41,097 nt of DNA from Burkholderiales bacterium. Lineage in GTDB: Bacteria > Pseudomonadota > Gammaproteobacteria > Burkholderiales > Burkholderiaceae_C. Under the pieces are notes generated by a model that was not told the origin of the DNA, ran no database searches, and was given only the letters and a program-made list of their open reading frames with translations. The translations under genes and the position numbers were made by a program. This document shows positions 14,526-22,149 of the stretch, one piece after another; the first letter of the stretch is position 1, and the number at the start of each line of letters is the position of its first letter. The DNA lies in assembly GCA_016703325.1 (NCBI GenBank), contig JADJCH010000059.1:1-41097 (forward strand). Reading direction: 5' to 3'.

Positions 14526-15029
14526 ATGTCGATTCCCTTGCTTCTTGATGGTCTGTACCGCGTCTGCATCTGGACGGCCGGAGTGGCCATCTTCCTGATG
14601 TCGCTGATCGTGCCGGTGGGTGTGGTGCTGCGGTATGTGTTCGGCTTCGGGGCGCAGTGGCCCGAGCCGATCGCCATCCTGCTGATGATGGTGTTCACCT
14701 TCATCGGTGCCGCCGCGGCCTACCGCGCCGGCGGGCACATCGCCGTGGGCATGCTGGTGGACCGGCTGCCCGCGGCGGCGCAGGCCCTGCTGGGCAAGCT
14801 GGTGCATGCGCTGATGGTGGTGGTCTGCCTGTTCGTGGTGGTGTACGGCAGCCGGCTCTGCCTGGAGACCATGGGCCAGTCGATTGCCGAGCTGCCCTGG
14901 CTGCCGGTGGGGGTGACCTACCTGGCCATTCCGCTGGGTGCGCTGATGACCCTGGTGTTTGTGGTCGAGCACCTGGTCTGGGGTTCGCAGAAGCACCGCG
15001 AGATCGTGGCCTTCGGTGAAGCCCACTGA
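14526..15029 (+). CDS. dctQ: TRAP transporter small permease (DctQ family)
   Basis: A 167-residue inner-membrane protein with the four-helix DctQ pattern: YRVCIWTAGVAIFLMSLIVPVGVVLRYVF, EPIAILLMMVFTFIGAAAAYRAGGHIAV, LLGKLVHALMVVVCLFVVVYGSRL, and VGVTYLAIPLGALMTLVFVVEHL. The R-Y-V-F-G and E-x-I-A-x-x-L-x-M motifs at the start of helix 2 are typical. It forms the membrane complex with DctM and docks the loaded DctP. The ATG at 14526 (MSIPLLLDG) is preferred over a TTG at 14502 that lies at the end of the repeat. No clear Shine-Dalgarno is visible, which fits low expression after the hairpins. Confidence 0.85.
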   Translation: MSIPLLLDGLYRVCIWTAGVAIFLMSLIVPVGVVLRYVFGFGAQWPEPIAILLMMVFTFIGAAAAYRAGGHIAVGMLVDRLPAAAQALLGKLVHALMVVVCLFVVVYGSRLCLETMGQSIAELPWLPVGVTYLAIPLGALMTLVFVVEHLVWGSQKHREIVAFGEAH

Positions 15030-15098
15030 AGCCCGCTGAAGTGCATTGAAGCCCCTTGTGGATCGAAGCGACCCCCGTTGGGGCGGATGGAGTTCTGA

Positions 15099-16382
15099 AT
15101 GGATACCCTGGTGCTGCTGGGCAGCTTTTTTGTGCTGATGATGGTCGGCATGCCGGTGGCCTATGCGCTGGGCCTGTCGGCGCTGGTGGGCGCGCTGTGG
15201 ATCGAGCTGCCGCTGGACGCGGTGATGATCCAGCTGGCCGCCGGCGTCAACAAGTTCAGCCTGCTGGCCATCCCCTTCTTCGTGCTGGCCGGTGCCATCA
15301 TGGCCGAGGGCGGCATGGCCAAGCGGCTGGTGGATTTCGCGGGTGTGCTGGTGGGGTTCATCCGCGGCGGCCTGAGCCTGGTCAACATCATGGCCAGCAC
15401 CTTCTTTGGTGCCATCTCCGGCTCGTCGGTGGCGGACACCGCCTCGATCGGCTCGGTGCTGATCCCGGAGATGGAGCGCAAGGGTTACCCGCGTGACTTC
15501 GCCGCCGCCGTGACGGTGAGCGGCAGCGTGCAGGCCATCCTGATCCCGCCCAGCCACAACGCGGTGATCTACTCGCTGGCGGCCGGGGGCACCGTGAGCA
15601 TCGCGGCCCTGTTCATGGCCGGTGTGGTGCCGGGCCTGCTGATGGGGCTGACGCTGGCGGCACTCTGTCTGGTGATCGCCAGGAAGGAAAACTACCCCAA
15701 GGGGGAGGTCATTCCCCTCAAGCAGGCGCTGAAGATTTCCGTCGATGCCCTCTGGGGCCTGATGACCATGGTCATCATCCTGGGCGGCATCCTCTCCGGG
15801 GTGTTCACCGCCAACGAGAGCGCCTCCATCGCGGTGCTCTGGGCCTTTTTCGTCACCATGTTCGTCTACCGCGACTACAAGTGGCGCGACCTGCCCAAGC
15901 TGGTGCACCGCACGGTCAAGACGGTGACGGTGGTGATGATCCTGATCGGTTTTGCCGCCTGCTTCGGCTACCTGATGACGCTGATGCAGATCCCGATGAA
16001 GGTCACCACCTTCTTCACCACCATCAGCGACAACCCGCTGGTCATCCTGGGGCTGATCAACATCATGCTGCTGGTGCTGGGCTGCCTGATGGACATGAGC
16101 CCGCTGATCCTGATCCTCACGCCCATCCTGCTGCCGGTGGTCAAGATGATCGGGGTGGACCCGGTGCACTTCGGCATGATCATGATGGTCAACCTCGGCA
16201 TCGGGCTGATCACCCCGCCGGTGGGCACGGTGCTGTTCGTCGGCGCGGCGGTGTCCAAACTCAAGATCGGCGTGGTGACGAAGGCGATGACGCCCTTCTT
16301 CGTGGCGCTGTTCATCGTGCTGCTGATGGTCACCTACATTCCCTCGCTCAGCCTCTGGCTGCCGCGTCTGATGGGGCTGTGA
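15099..16382 (+). CDS. dctM: TRAP transporter large permease (DctM family)
   Basis: A 427-residue membrane protein with about 12 hydrophobic helices. It is the Na+-coupled translocation subunit of the TRAP system. Recognisable blocks are GSFFVLMMVGMPVAYALGLSAL, FSLLAIPFFVLAGAIMAEGGMAKRLVDF, STFFGAISGSSVADTASIGSVLIPEM with the ion-binding-type GSSVADTA motif, AILIPPSHNAVIYSLAAGG, LGGILSGVFTANESASIAVLWAF, and MVNLGIGLITPPVGTVLFVGAAVS. GGAG precedes the ATG by nine bases. It ends 16 nt before the lactonase gene, supporting a single udh-dctPQM-lactonase-garD transcript. Confidence 0.92.
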   Translation: MDTLVLLGSFFVLMMVGMPVAYALGLSALVGALWIELPLDAVMIQLAAGVNKFSLLAIPFFVLAGAIMAEGGMAKRLVDFAGVLVGFIRGGLSLVNIMASTFFGAISGSSVADTASIGSVLIPEMERKGYPRDFAAAVTVSGSVQAILIPPSHNAVIYSLAAGGTVSIAALFMAGVVPGLLMGLTLAALCLVIARKENYPKGEVIPLKQALKISVDALWGLMTMVIILGGILSGVFTANESASIAVLWAFFVTMFVYRDYKWRDLPKLVHRTVKTVTVVMILIGFAACFGYLMTLMQIPMKVTTFFTTISDNPLVILGLINIMLLVLGCLMDMSPLILILTPILLPVVKMIGVDPVHFGMIMMVNLGIGLITPPVGTVLFVGAAVSKLKIGVVTKAMTPFFVALFIVLLMVTYIPSLSLWLPRLMGL

Positions 16383-16398
16383 GCCCGGAGTCGTCACC

Positions 16399-17370
16399 AT
16401 GAGCCTGGGCACGAGTTTCCCCTTCACCCCCAGCCAGCGCCTGCCGGACGAGCGCTTCGAGCTGCTGGACGAGCGTGGCCGCGCGCTGCGCCTGTTCGCC
16501 GGCACGGTGGAGCAGCTGGCCAGCGGTCTGCGCTGGGCGGAGGGGCCGGTGTGGTTCGGCGACGCTCGCTTCCTGCTGCTGTCGGACATCCCCAACAACC
16601 GCATCCTGCGCTGGGACGAGTGCAGCGGCGCCACCAGCGTGTTCCGCGCTCCGTCGGACTTCGCCAACGGGTTGAGCCGCGATCGCCAGGGCCGCCTGCT
16701 CACCTGCGAACACGGCACCCGCCGCGTCACCCGCACCGAACACGACGGCGCGGTCACCGTGCTGGCCGACGCCTTCGAGGGCCGCCGGCTCAACTCGCCC
16801 AACGACATCACCTGCGACCGCGCCGGCAACGTCTGGTTCACCGACCCCACCTTCGGCATCGGCGGCTGGTGGGAGGGTTACCCCGCCACGCCGGAACGCC
16901 CGCATGCGGTCTACCGCATCGACGCCCTCAGCGGCCGGCTGGACTGCGTGCTGGACGACCTGGCCGGCCCCAACGGCCTGGCCTTCAGCCCGGACGAGTC
17001 CCTGCTGTACATCGTGGAAAGCCGCGCCGCCCCCAGCCGGCTGATCTGGGCCTACGACGTGGCGGCCGACGGACGCCTGTCCGGCAAACGCCTGCACATC
17101 GATGCCGACGGCGCGGGCGCGCTGGACGGCATCGCGGTGGATGCGGACGGCAGGATCTGGGCCGGCTTCGGCAGTGATGGTCGCGCTGGCGCCGACCCCG
17201 CCGCGCTGGACGGCGTGCGCGTCTATGAACGCGACGGCCGCCCGGTGGCCCACATCCACCTGCCCGAGCGCTGCGCCAACCTCTGCTTCGGCGGGCGCCA
17301 CCGCAACCGCCTCTTCATGGCCGCCAGCCACTCGCTCTACGCCCTGTACGTCAACACCACGGGGGCTTGA
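16399..17370 (+). CDS. SMP-30/gluconolactonase-type aldarolactonase
   Basis: A 323-residue six-bladed beta-propeller of the SMP-30/gluconolactonase/LRE family (PF08450). The metal ligands expected for the family are visible: Glu in RWAEGPVWFGD, Asn in LNSPNDITCDRAGNVWFTDPTFGI, Asn in LAGPNGLAFSPDESLLYIVES and Asp in ALDGIAVDADGRIWAGFGSDG. In this locus it should hydrolyse the galactaro- or glucaro-lactone released by uronate dehydrogenase to the open aldarate; the exact lactone is inferred. It has no signal peptide, so it acts in the cytoplasm. A GGAG box precedes the ATG. Its TGA overlaps a possible TTG start of garD. Confidence 0.85.
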   Translation: MSLGTSFPFTPSQRLPDERFELLDERGRALRLFAGTVEQLASGLRWAEGPVWFGDARFLLLSDIPNNRILRWDECSGATSVFRAPSDFANGLSRDRQGRLLTCEHGTRRVTRTEHDGAVTVLADAFEGRRLNSPNDITCDRAGNVWFTDPTFGIGGWWEGYPATPERPHAVYRIDALSGRLDCVLDDLAGPNGLAFSPDESLLYIVESRAAPSRLIWAYDVAADGRLSGKRLHIDADGAGALDGIAVDADGRIWAGFGSDGRAGADPAALDGVRVYERDGRPVAHIHLPERCANLCFGGRHRNRLFMAASHSLYALYVNTTGA

Positions 17371-17405
17371 CCTCCCCCTCGTCTCCCGCGCCCGTTCGCC
17401 TCCGC

Positions 17406-19034
17406 ATGACAGCCTCCGCATCCCCACCCGACCGCGCTCCCCTGGTCATCCGCATGCACGCGGCGGACCACGTTGCCATCGTCGCCAACGACGGCGGCCT
17501 GCCGGCCGGCACGGTGCTGCCGGGCCCGGTCGGTTCGGTTGGGACTGGACTGACGCTGCGCGAGCGCGTGCCGCAGGCGCACAAGGTGGCGCTGGTGGAC
17601 CTGCCCGCCGGCAGCGCGGTGCGCCGCTACGACGTGACGATCGGCTACGCCCGCGCGGACATCCCCGCCGGCAGCTGGGTGCATGAAAAGCTGCTCGACC
17701 TGCCCGCCGCCCGCGAGCTGCAGGGCCTGCCGATGGCCACCGTGAAGCCCGCCCCGCTGCCGCCGCTGCAGGGTCGCACCTTCCAGGGCTATCGAAACGC
17801 CGACGGCTCGGTGGGCACGCGCAACCTGCTGGCCATCACCACCACGGTGCAGTGCGTGGCCGGTGTGCTGGACGTGGCGGTGGAGCGCATCCGCCGCGAG
17901 CTGCTGCCGCAGTACCCGAACGTGGATGGCGTCGTCGGCCTGGAACACACCTATGGCTGCGGCGTGGCCATCGACGCGCCGGAAGCACCCATCCCCATCC
18001 GCACGCTGCGCCACATCAGCCTCAACCCCAACTTCGGCGGCGAGGTGATGGTGGTCAGCCTGGGCTGCGAGAAGCTGCAGCCCGAAAGGCTCCTGCCGCC
18101 CGGCAGCATCCCGATCGCCGGGAGCGCCGGGAGCGCCGGGAGCGCAGGTGACGCCCCGTCGGCCGAGCCGCTCGACGTCGTCTGCCTGCAGGACGCCGCG
18201 CACGTCGGCTTCATGTCGATGATCGAGCACATCCTCGCCAACGCCCGCGTGCACCTGGAGCGCCTGAACCGCCGTCAGCGCGAGACCGTGCCCGCCAGCG
18301 CGCTGGTGGTGGGCGTGCAGTGCGGCGGCAGCGACGCCTTCTCCGGCGTCACCGCCAACCCCGCGGTGGGCGCGATGGCCGACCTGCTGGTGCGCGCCGG
18401 CGCCACCGTGATGTTCAGCGAGAACACCGAGGTGCGCGACGCCGTCGAGCAGCTCACCGCCCGCGCCGCCACGCCGGAGGTGGCCGAGCAGATCGTCGAG
18501 CAGCTCGGCTGGTACGACCGCTACCTGGAGCGCGGCCGTGTCGACCGCGCCGCCAACACCACCCCGGGCAACAAGGCCGGCGGGCTGTCCAACATCGTCG
18601 AGAAGGCGATGGGCTCCATCATCAAGAGCGGCACGGCGCCGATTGCCCACGTGCTGGCGCCCGGCGACAAACTGCGCGCCGATCAGCGCGGCCTGGTCTA
18701 CGCCGCCACACCGGCCAGCGACTTCATCTGTGGCACGCTGCAGCTGGCCGCCGGCATGAACCTGCACGTCTTCACCACCGGCCGCGGCACCCCCTACGGC
18801 CTGGCCGAATGCCCGGTGGTCAAGGTGGCCACCCGCAGCGAACTGGCCCGCCGCTGGCACGACCTGATGGACGTCAACGCCGGGCGCATCGCCGACGGCG
18901 AACTGACCATCGAAGAAGCCGGCCAGGCCCTCTTCGACCTGCTGCTGGAGGTGGCCTCCGGCCGCCGGACCTGGGCCGAGCACTGGAAGCTGGCCAACGC
19001 GCTGGTGCTGTTCAACCCGGCGCCGGTGACTTGA
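17406..19034 (+). CDS. garD: galactarate dehydratase
   Basis: A 542-residue enzyme of the UxaA/GarD family that dehydrates galactarate to 5-keto-4-deoxyglucarate. It has an N-terminal SAF domain (residues ~12-90: MHAADHVAIVANDGG, PQAHKVALVDLPAG) and the catalytic part with GYRNADGSVGTRNLLAIT, VGLEHTYGCGVAID, SLNPNFGGEVMVVSLGCEKLQPERLL, VGVQCGGSDAFSGVTANPAVG, PGNKAGGLSNIVEKAMGSI, FTTGRGTPYGL, and the C-terminus LFNPAPVT. It follows E. coli GarD (523 residues) closely, so garD is preferred over uxaA. A GSAGSAGSAG tract at residues ~239-248 is an added loop from a 9-bp repeat. The ATG at 17406 is chosen; a TTG at 17367 overlapping the previous stop would add 13 residues. Confidence 0.93.
   Translation: MTASASPPDRAPLVIRMHAADHVAIVANDGGLPAGTVLPGPVGSVGTGLTLRERVPQAHKVALVDLPAGSAVRRYDVTIGYARADIPAGSWVHEKLLDLPAARELQGLPMATVKPAPLPPLQGRTFQGYRNADGSVGTRNLLAITTTVQCVAGVLDVAVERIRRELLPQYPNVDGVVGLEHTYGCGVAIDAPEAPIPIRTLRHISLNPNFGGEVMVVSLGCEKLQPERLLPPGSIPIAGSAGSAGSAGDAPSAEPLDVVCLQDAAHVGFMSMIEHILANARVHLERLNRRQRETVPASALVVGVQCGGSDAFSGVTANPAVGAMADLLVRAGATVMFSENTEVRDAVEQLTARAATPEVAEQIVEQLGWYDRYLERGRVDRAANTTPGNKAGGLSNIVEKAMGSIIKSGTAPIAHVLAPGDKLRADQRGLVYAATPASDFICGTLQLAAGMNLHVFTTGRGTPYGLAECPVVKVATRSELARRWHDLMDVNAGRIADGELTIEEAGQALFDLLLEVASGRRTWAEHWKLANALVLFNPAPVT
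18117..18143 (+). repeat. 9-bp tandem repeat inside garD
   Basis: GCCGGGAGC occurs three times head to tail (18117-18125, 18126-18134, 18135-18143) and continues as GCAGG. It is in frame and encodes the repeated Ala-Gly-Ser tract. The E. coli enzyme has an unrelated loop here, so copy-number change should be tolerated. Confidence 0.9.
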
Positions 19035-19104
19035 GGGTGTTGGGTGTTGGGGCTGGGCTGAGGTTCTCGACTCATCAGGTCAAACTGCTGCTGCCCTGCG
19101 TGAT

Positions 19105-19404
19105 TCAGGCAGCACCATTCGACCGGGGTTGCGCAGCAAGATCTTTTTCTGCCAGCCTTCCGGTAACGTATTTATGAAGAACACTGGCAATCAGGGTTTG
19201 ATACGGCATCCCTTCCTGCATTGCCTTTGCCTGAATATCCCGAAGATCTCCAGCAGACAATCGGATATTGATGCGTTGATCTTTGGTGGAGGTGGCGCGA
19301 GCAGCCTCACGCAGGCTCTCCAATTCCTCCCTGGTGGCGACCGAGATCAGCGCGCCTGACTCGAATGCTGCCAGCACATTCTCTTCATAGGGGTCGAGCT
19401 TCAT
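19105..19404 (-). CDS. CopG-type antitoxin (PF12441 type)
   Basis: A 99-residue antitoxin. MKLDPYEENVLAAFESGALISV is the usual opening of the family paired with BrnT-like toxins, REELESLREAARATSTKDQRINIRLSAGDLRDIQAKAMQEG contains the ribbon-helix-helix strand and first helix, and MPYQTLIASVLHKYVTGRL is the diagnostic second helix. It should neutralise the toxin encoded just upstream and repress their promoter. The ATG at 19404 lies four bases beyond the toxin stop codon, so the two genes form one transcript with toxin first. It is convergent with garD. Base composition is lower in GC than the metabolic genes, consistent with acquisition. Confidence 0.85.
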   Translation of the reverse strand: MKLDPYEENVLAAFESGALISVATREELESLREAARATSTKDQRINIRLSAGDLRDIQAKAMQEGMPYQTLIASVLHKYVTGRLAEKDLAAQPRSNGAA

Positions 19405-19408
19405 TGGG

Positions 19409-19690
19409 TCACTCCTTGCTTCCGATGAAATCACGAGTTGCCTTGCGGCTCGGAATGATTGTCTTGAGAAAGATGTAATCGGCTTCTTCAACAAATGGGA
19501 CCAAGAATGCATAGCCATCCAGCCCGACAATCATGATTTTCTGCCTCGGATATTTTTCCATATTTGGATGTTGAACAATATCCAGTAAATCGCCGTTTTC
19601 CACTGCCACAGTGATCTTTTCGAAAGAGACGCTTCGCTCACGAATGAGCTGTTCGTTCTTGTCGAAGTCCCATCTGAACGGCTTGGTCAT
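19409..19690 (-). CDS. BrnT-like toxin of a CopG-paired TA module
   Basis: A 93-residue toxin: KPFRWDFDKNEQLIRERSVSFEKITVAVENGDLLDIVQHPNMEKYP is the BrnT-like fold opening. QKIMIVGLDGYAFLVPFVEEADYIFLKTIIPSRKATRDF is the typical tail of the family that travels with CopG (PF12441) antitoxins. It is expected to be a ribonuclease-type growth inhibitor, but no activity can be read directly. The ATG at 19690 is chosen because similarity begins at MTKPFRWDFDKN; an upstream frame to 19744 runs into the aldo/keto reductase scrap. Upstream sequence is AT-rich and probably holds the promoter. Confidence 0.8.
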   Translation of the reverse strand: MTKPFRWDFDKNEQLIRERSVSFEKITVAVENGDLLDIVQHPNMEKYPRQKIMIVGLDGYAFLVPFVEEADYIFLKTIIPSRKATRDFIGSKE

Positions 19691-19743
19691 CACACGCACT
19701 CTAGCAGCGTGTGTGCCGTTTGTCTTCAAGGGCTTGGCGCGCA

Positions 19744-19923
19744 ACCTACGACACGTACGCCATCGACCTGCTCCAACTGCATTGCCCGCCCACTGAAGCC
19801 TTCTACATGCCCGAGGTGTTCGACGGCCTGGATGCCCTCGTCAAGGCCGGCAAGCTGCGCCACTACGGCGTCAGCGTCGAGAAGGTGGAAAAAGCCATCA
19901 AGGCGATGGACTTCCCAGGCGTG
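19744..19923 (+). pseudogene. aldo/keto reductase fragment
   Basis: About 60 residues of an aldo/keto reductase remain: AIDLLQLHCPPTEAFYMPEVFDGLDALVKAGKLRHYGVSVEKVEKAIKAMDFPGV. This is the middle of the TIM barrel (the region after the active-site Tyr and Lys, with the HYGVS strand). The N-terminal third, including the catalytic residues, and everything after the PGV turn are missing. Unrelated sequence replaces both ends. It is a relic of a chromosomal gene cut by insertion or deletion in this toxin-antitoxin hotspot. Confidence 0.75.
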
Positions 19924-20018
19924 CCTGCCGCTGTCGTCGGGCATGCCCACCGGCAAGCTCAGCGCAACACTTGTGGCTTTCTGGAGCGTACCGAAGCTGT
20001 TTGGCCGCGCGCTCCGTT

Positions 20019-20372
20019 CTAACGCTGGTGCGCAGCAGGAGAATCCGAACTTTGATCCTCAATGCGCCGGCTTCTTGCCAACCTGAGCGTACCAAGCACG
20101 AAGACCCATTGCATTACCCCAACCAGAAAGAATGGAACCCAAGAAGCGAAGACGACAACGCCTTCGGATGCCCGAGACAAATCCGGACTCATCGAATTGA
20201 GCAATTCCCCGACCGCGATGCTAGATGGCAATGCTAAGACAAACATCTGCATAGCGACGTCACCTCCAGCGGCTGCCCCTGCGGCGACCCCTGTAGCAAG
20301 TACTGACGCTGAAGCGAACAACCAAGCTCCAGCTGCTGCTCGTACGACGCGGGTTGCACAGGAAGCAGGCAT
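20019..20372 (-). CDS. small hypothetical membrane protein
   Basis: A possible 117-residue membrane protein of no recognised family. It shows a long Ala/Gly-rich hydrophobic stretch (residues ~8-35, AAAGAWLFASASVLATGVAAGAA), a second around MQMFVLALPSSIAVGELL, and a clear transmembrane segment at ~70-95 (GVVVFASWVPFFLVGVMQWVFVLGTL) followed by the basic RLARSRR, which would face the cytoplasm. No Shine-Dalgarno precedes the ATG at 20372, so the start may be internal. It stands alone between the aldo/keto reductase scrap and an inverted repeat. The hydrophobic segments argue for a real product, but function is unknown. Confidence 0.45.
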   Translation of the reverse strand: MPASCATRVVRAAAGAWLFASASVLATGVAAGAAAGGDVAMQMFVLALPSSIAVGELLNSMSPDLSRASEGVVVFASWVPFFLVGVMQWVFVLGTLRLARSRRIEDQSSDSPAAHQR

Positions 20373-20397
20373 TGCTGTGTTGAGTGACAGTTAGCGC

Positions 20398-20452
20398 TTA
20401 TCTGCCAAGCCGCGCCGCAGGCAAGCAGGGCTGAACGGCCGGCGGCAGATAA
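20398..20452. repeat. inverted repeat in toxin-antitoxin hotspot
   Basis: TTATCTGCC (20398-20406) and GGCAGATAA (20444-20452) are a perfect 9-bp inverted pair enclosing 37 bases of GC-rich, partly self-complementary sequence. It lies between a small membrane-protein gene and an IS91-like remnant. It could be a mobile-element end or a folded recombination site. It lacks integron core half-sites. Confidence 0.55.
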
Positions 20453-20611
20453 ACCGTGTTGAACTGAACCATGCCCCGACCTCCGCGCAAGTGGGCGCCA
20501 GGCCGCGCCGTAGGGGGGATTGCTTGGCTGCGGGCCCGTCGCTGAGTCGATTATGGCCAGCCGAACTGCGTTGGGAAGCCCCCGGAAGGTGGAGCCGGGC
20601 TGCAGCGCCGG

Positions 20612-20850
20612 CGCGGCCGTGGGGACACATCCGATCTCGATGCGCTCCACCCGCGCCATGAAGGCCTGTGCCGACTCCAGTGTCCGCGGCTTGGGAGGGG
20701 GCTGGCTCCGCGCCCGGCGCGCTCTGGCCTGCTGAGTTTTCTTGCAGCCGTTGGCCGCCCTGGTCGTCGGCCCGCACGCTGAAGACCACTTCTTCGTCGG
20801 TCACGGCCAGGATGCGCTCGTTGCCGATGGCCGTGCGGTGGCGTGAGGCC
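20612..20850 (-). pseudogene. IS91-like transposase C-terminal remnant
   Basis: On the minus strand HRTAIGNERILAVTDEEVVFSVRADDQGG resembles the segment after the catalytic region of IS91-family Y2 transposases (their usual form is close to THRVAISNxRLL...V-F-x-x-R-x-D-D). The expected HVLPxGFKRIRHYG block is absent. After a shift, AQAFMARVERIEIG and then, in another frame, CPHGRAG match the zinc-finger-like C-terminus. Two or more frameshifts and the lack of the N-terminal part make it inactive. Family assignment is by eye and moderate. Confidence 0.5.
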
Positions 20851-20924
20851 CGCGCGGTGCATGATGAACCATGGCGCTGCGCGGGCCTGGTGGCCAGCCG
20901 TTGGCGTTCCGGTTGAACGACCTG

Positions 20925-21281
20925 CTAGACCGCACTTCGCTGCTTTGGCTTGCGTTTCACCGGCTGCGAGGCCAGCCACTCCTTGAGCGCAGCGTTGACG
21001 CGGGTTTGCCACCCAGGCCCGCTTGCTCGCAATGCGCCAACGACCTCGGGATCCAGTCGAATCGCCACTTGCTCCTTTGCGGGCCTCTTATTCGGCCCAC
21101 GAGTGCGGCGCAGGGTTGCGATCGTGGAACTGATGCCCGTTCCGGAGGTGACTGTTCCTTTGCTCCAGTCAATCTTCGGAGCGTCTGCGGCCGGCTCTCC
21201 AGCGGCTGCGGCCTTGGCCGCCGCAATCTCGGCTGCGCTAAAGCGCTTGGAAGTACTCATCGGCTTCTTGGCGGTCGGCAT
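20925..21281 (-). CDS. brnA: BrnA family antitoxin, second copy
   Basis: A 118-residue BrnA antitoxin. A Lys/Ala-rich N-terminus (MSTSKRFSAAEIAAAKAAAAGEPA) precedes the charged linker RRTRGPNKRPAKEQVAIRLDPEVVGALRASG and the hallmark GWQTRVNAALKEWLASQP. It would bind BrnT and the operon promoter by its ribbon-helix-helix. Either ATG 21281 or 21260 could start it, both inside the out-of-frame tail of its frameshifted toxin gene, which reproduces the overlap of the first brnTA pair. With its toxin broken, this antitoxin may now act only as a repressor or cross-neutralise the first BrnT. The hallmark is shared but the N-terminal half differs strongly from the first copy, so it is not a recent duplicate. 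Confidence 0.85.
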   Translation of the reverse strand: MPTAKKPMSTSKRFSAAEIAAAKAAAAGEPAADAPKIDWSKGTVTSGTGISSTIATLRRTRGPNKRPAKEQVAIRLDPEVVGALRASGPGWQTRVNAALKEWLASQPVKRKPKQRSAV

Positions 21282-21506
21282 AGCGGCATGAAATCAAGTG
21301 CGCGGTGTCTTCACCTCGCGGCGGCCAGACCAGAAAGACGACTCGACCTCGCACATGCCAAGGCTTTGTAGCCTCAACTCACCGTAGCTTTCTCGAGAGT
21401 CTTCCACCGTGACCATCGGGAAGTCGAAGACGGGTTCCAGCTCGACAAGATCAATCTTGTGTTTCCGGACGTTCTCCCGTCGCTTCGTCTCGTCCCAGGT
21501 GATCAT
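21238..21506 (-). pseudogene. brnT: BrnT toxin disrupted by one-base frameshift
   Basis: The gene opens normally (MITWDETKRRENVRKHKIDLVELEPVFDFPMVTVEDSRESYGELRLQSLGMCE), then the frame runs out as VESSFWSGRREVKTPRT and stops at 21294. Shifting back by one base after the GAG codon near 21348 restores the family tail: GRVVFLVW, then PPRGEDTAHLISCRYADRQEADEY, ending with TAG at 21238. One missing G in a GAGGGTC run would explain everything. The repaired protein would be 89 residues, normal for BrnT, and would overlap brnA by 44 nt. Either the toxin is inactivated or the base was lost in sequencing. Confidence 0.85.
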
Positions 21507-21512
21507 GGGTAG

Positions 21513-21540
21513 ACTGTATATGCAATATGGGGTAGATCAA
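21513..21540 (-). promoter_or_regulatory. brnTA-2 promoter
   Basis: On the minus strand TTGATC (21540-21535), 16 bases, and TACAGT (21518-21513) form the promoter, with initiation predicted at about 21506, the first base of the brnT ATG. The core GCATATACA overlaps the -10 box exactly as in the first brnTA promoter. TGCATATAC also recurs about 30 bases upstream, and CTACCC appears twice. The clear inverted repeat of copy 1 is not present. Confidence 0.55.
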
Positions 21541-21895
21541 GCAAACCGTATATGCAGAGTGCCGGGCAAGTGGCGCATGTGATTTGTGCGGTCACGGGTG
21601 AAGGACGACAACCTTGCGCCGCACTGCACGGCTCTTGTCGTCCAACTCGATCTGTCTGAACGGTGCTGTGGCGTCGCACTCGGGCCACGCGGGGTGCGCT
21701 GCGGCCTGTGGACCGGGGGTGTTGGGAGCGGCCGTTGTCGCCGCGGCGGCCGGGGGCGATGCTGGCGGATCGTCCGCTCCAGCACATCACAAGCCGCCGC
21801 CACGCTGTCGGGGTGGCCAAGGGACTGCGCGGCGCAACGAACACACCCATATACTTGTCGATATACGTGGATCACGTTGCTGCCGGAGGATCGCC
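21541..21895. other. intergenic stretch upstream of vapBC
   Basis: No gene with a valid start is seen. A minus-strand frame from 21786 to 21592 is open for 64 codons and ends FRQIELDDKSRAVRRKVVVLHP, which reads like a genuine protein tail, but no ATG or early GTG precedes it, so it may be a relic. Just before vapB, ATATAC is repeated around TTGTCG (about 21848-21865), a possible VapB operator, and GGAGGAT is the vapB ribosome site. Confidence 0.4.
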
Positions 21896-22126
21896 ATGCC
21901 GCAAATCACCCTCTACCTCGACGACAGCACCCAGGCGCTGGTGGATCAGGCTGCCGCGGCGAGCGGCGTGTCCAAGAGCCGCTGGGTGGCGGAGGCGATT
22001 CGGCACTATGCGGCGGAGGAGTGGCCGAGCGACTGCCTCGGTCTGGCGGGCCGTTTCCCGGACTTTCCGCCGCAGGAGGACGCGCCGCCTGTGCCGGTGG
22101 CGGACACGCCGCGCATCGGGTTCTGA
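21896..22126 (+). CDS. vapB: VapB-type ribbon-helix-helix antitoxin
   Basis: A 76-residue antitoxin. MPQITLYLDDSTQALVDQAAAASGVSKSRWVAEAIRHYAAEEWP is a CopG/ribbon-helix-helix DNA-binding domain: strand ITLYLDD, helix STQALVDQAAAASG, turn VSKSRWVAEAIR. The Pro- and acidic-rich tail (FPDFPPQEDAPPVPVADTPRIGF) is the toxin-binding part that wraps the VapC active site. GGAGGAT lies eight bases upstream of the ATG. It precedes vapC by 23 nt, the standard antitoxin-first order for this class. Confidence 0.85.
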   Translation: MPQITLYLDDSTQALVDQAAAASGVSKSRWVAEAIRHYAAEEWPSDCLGLAGRFPDFPPQEDAPPVPVADTPRIGF

Positions 22127-22149
22127 TGGGCGCGTGAGCGGGCGCAACC

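Noticed and set aside
19924..20018. Possible continuation of the aldo/keto reductase into a second reading frame
   Set aside because: The downstream frame (SATLVAFWSVPKLFG) does not match the aldo/keto reductase fold after the PGV turn, so the fragment ends there.
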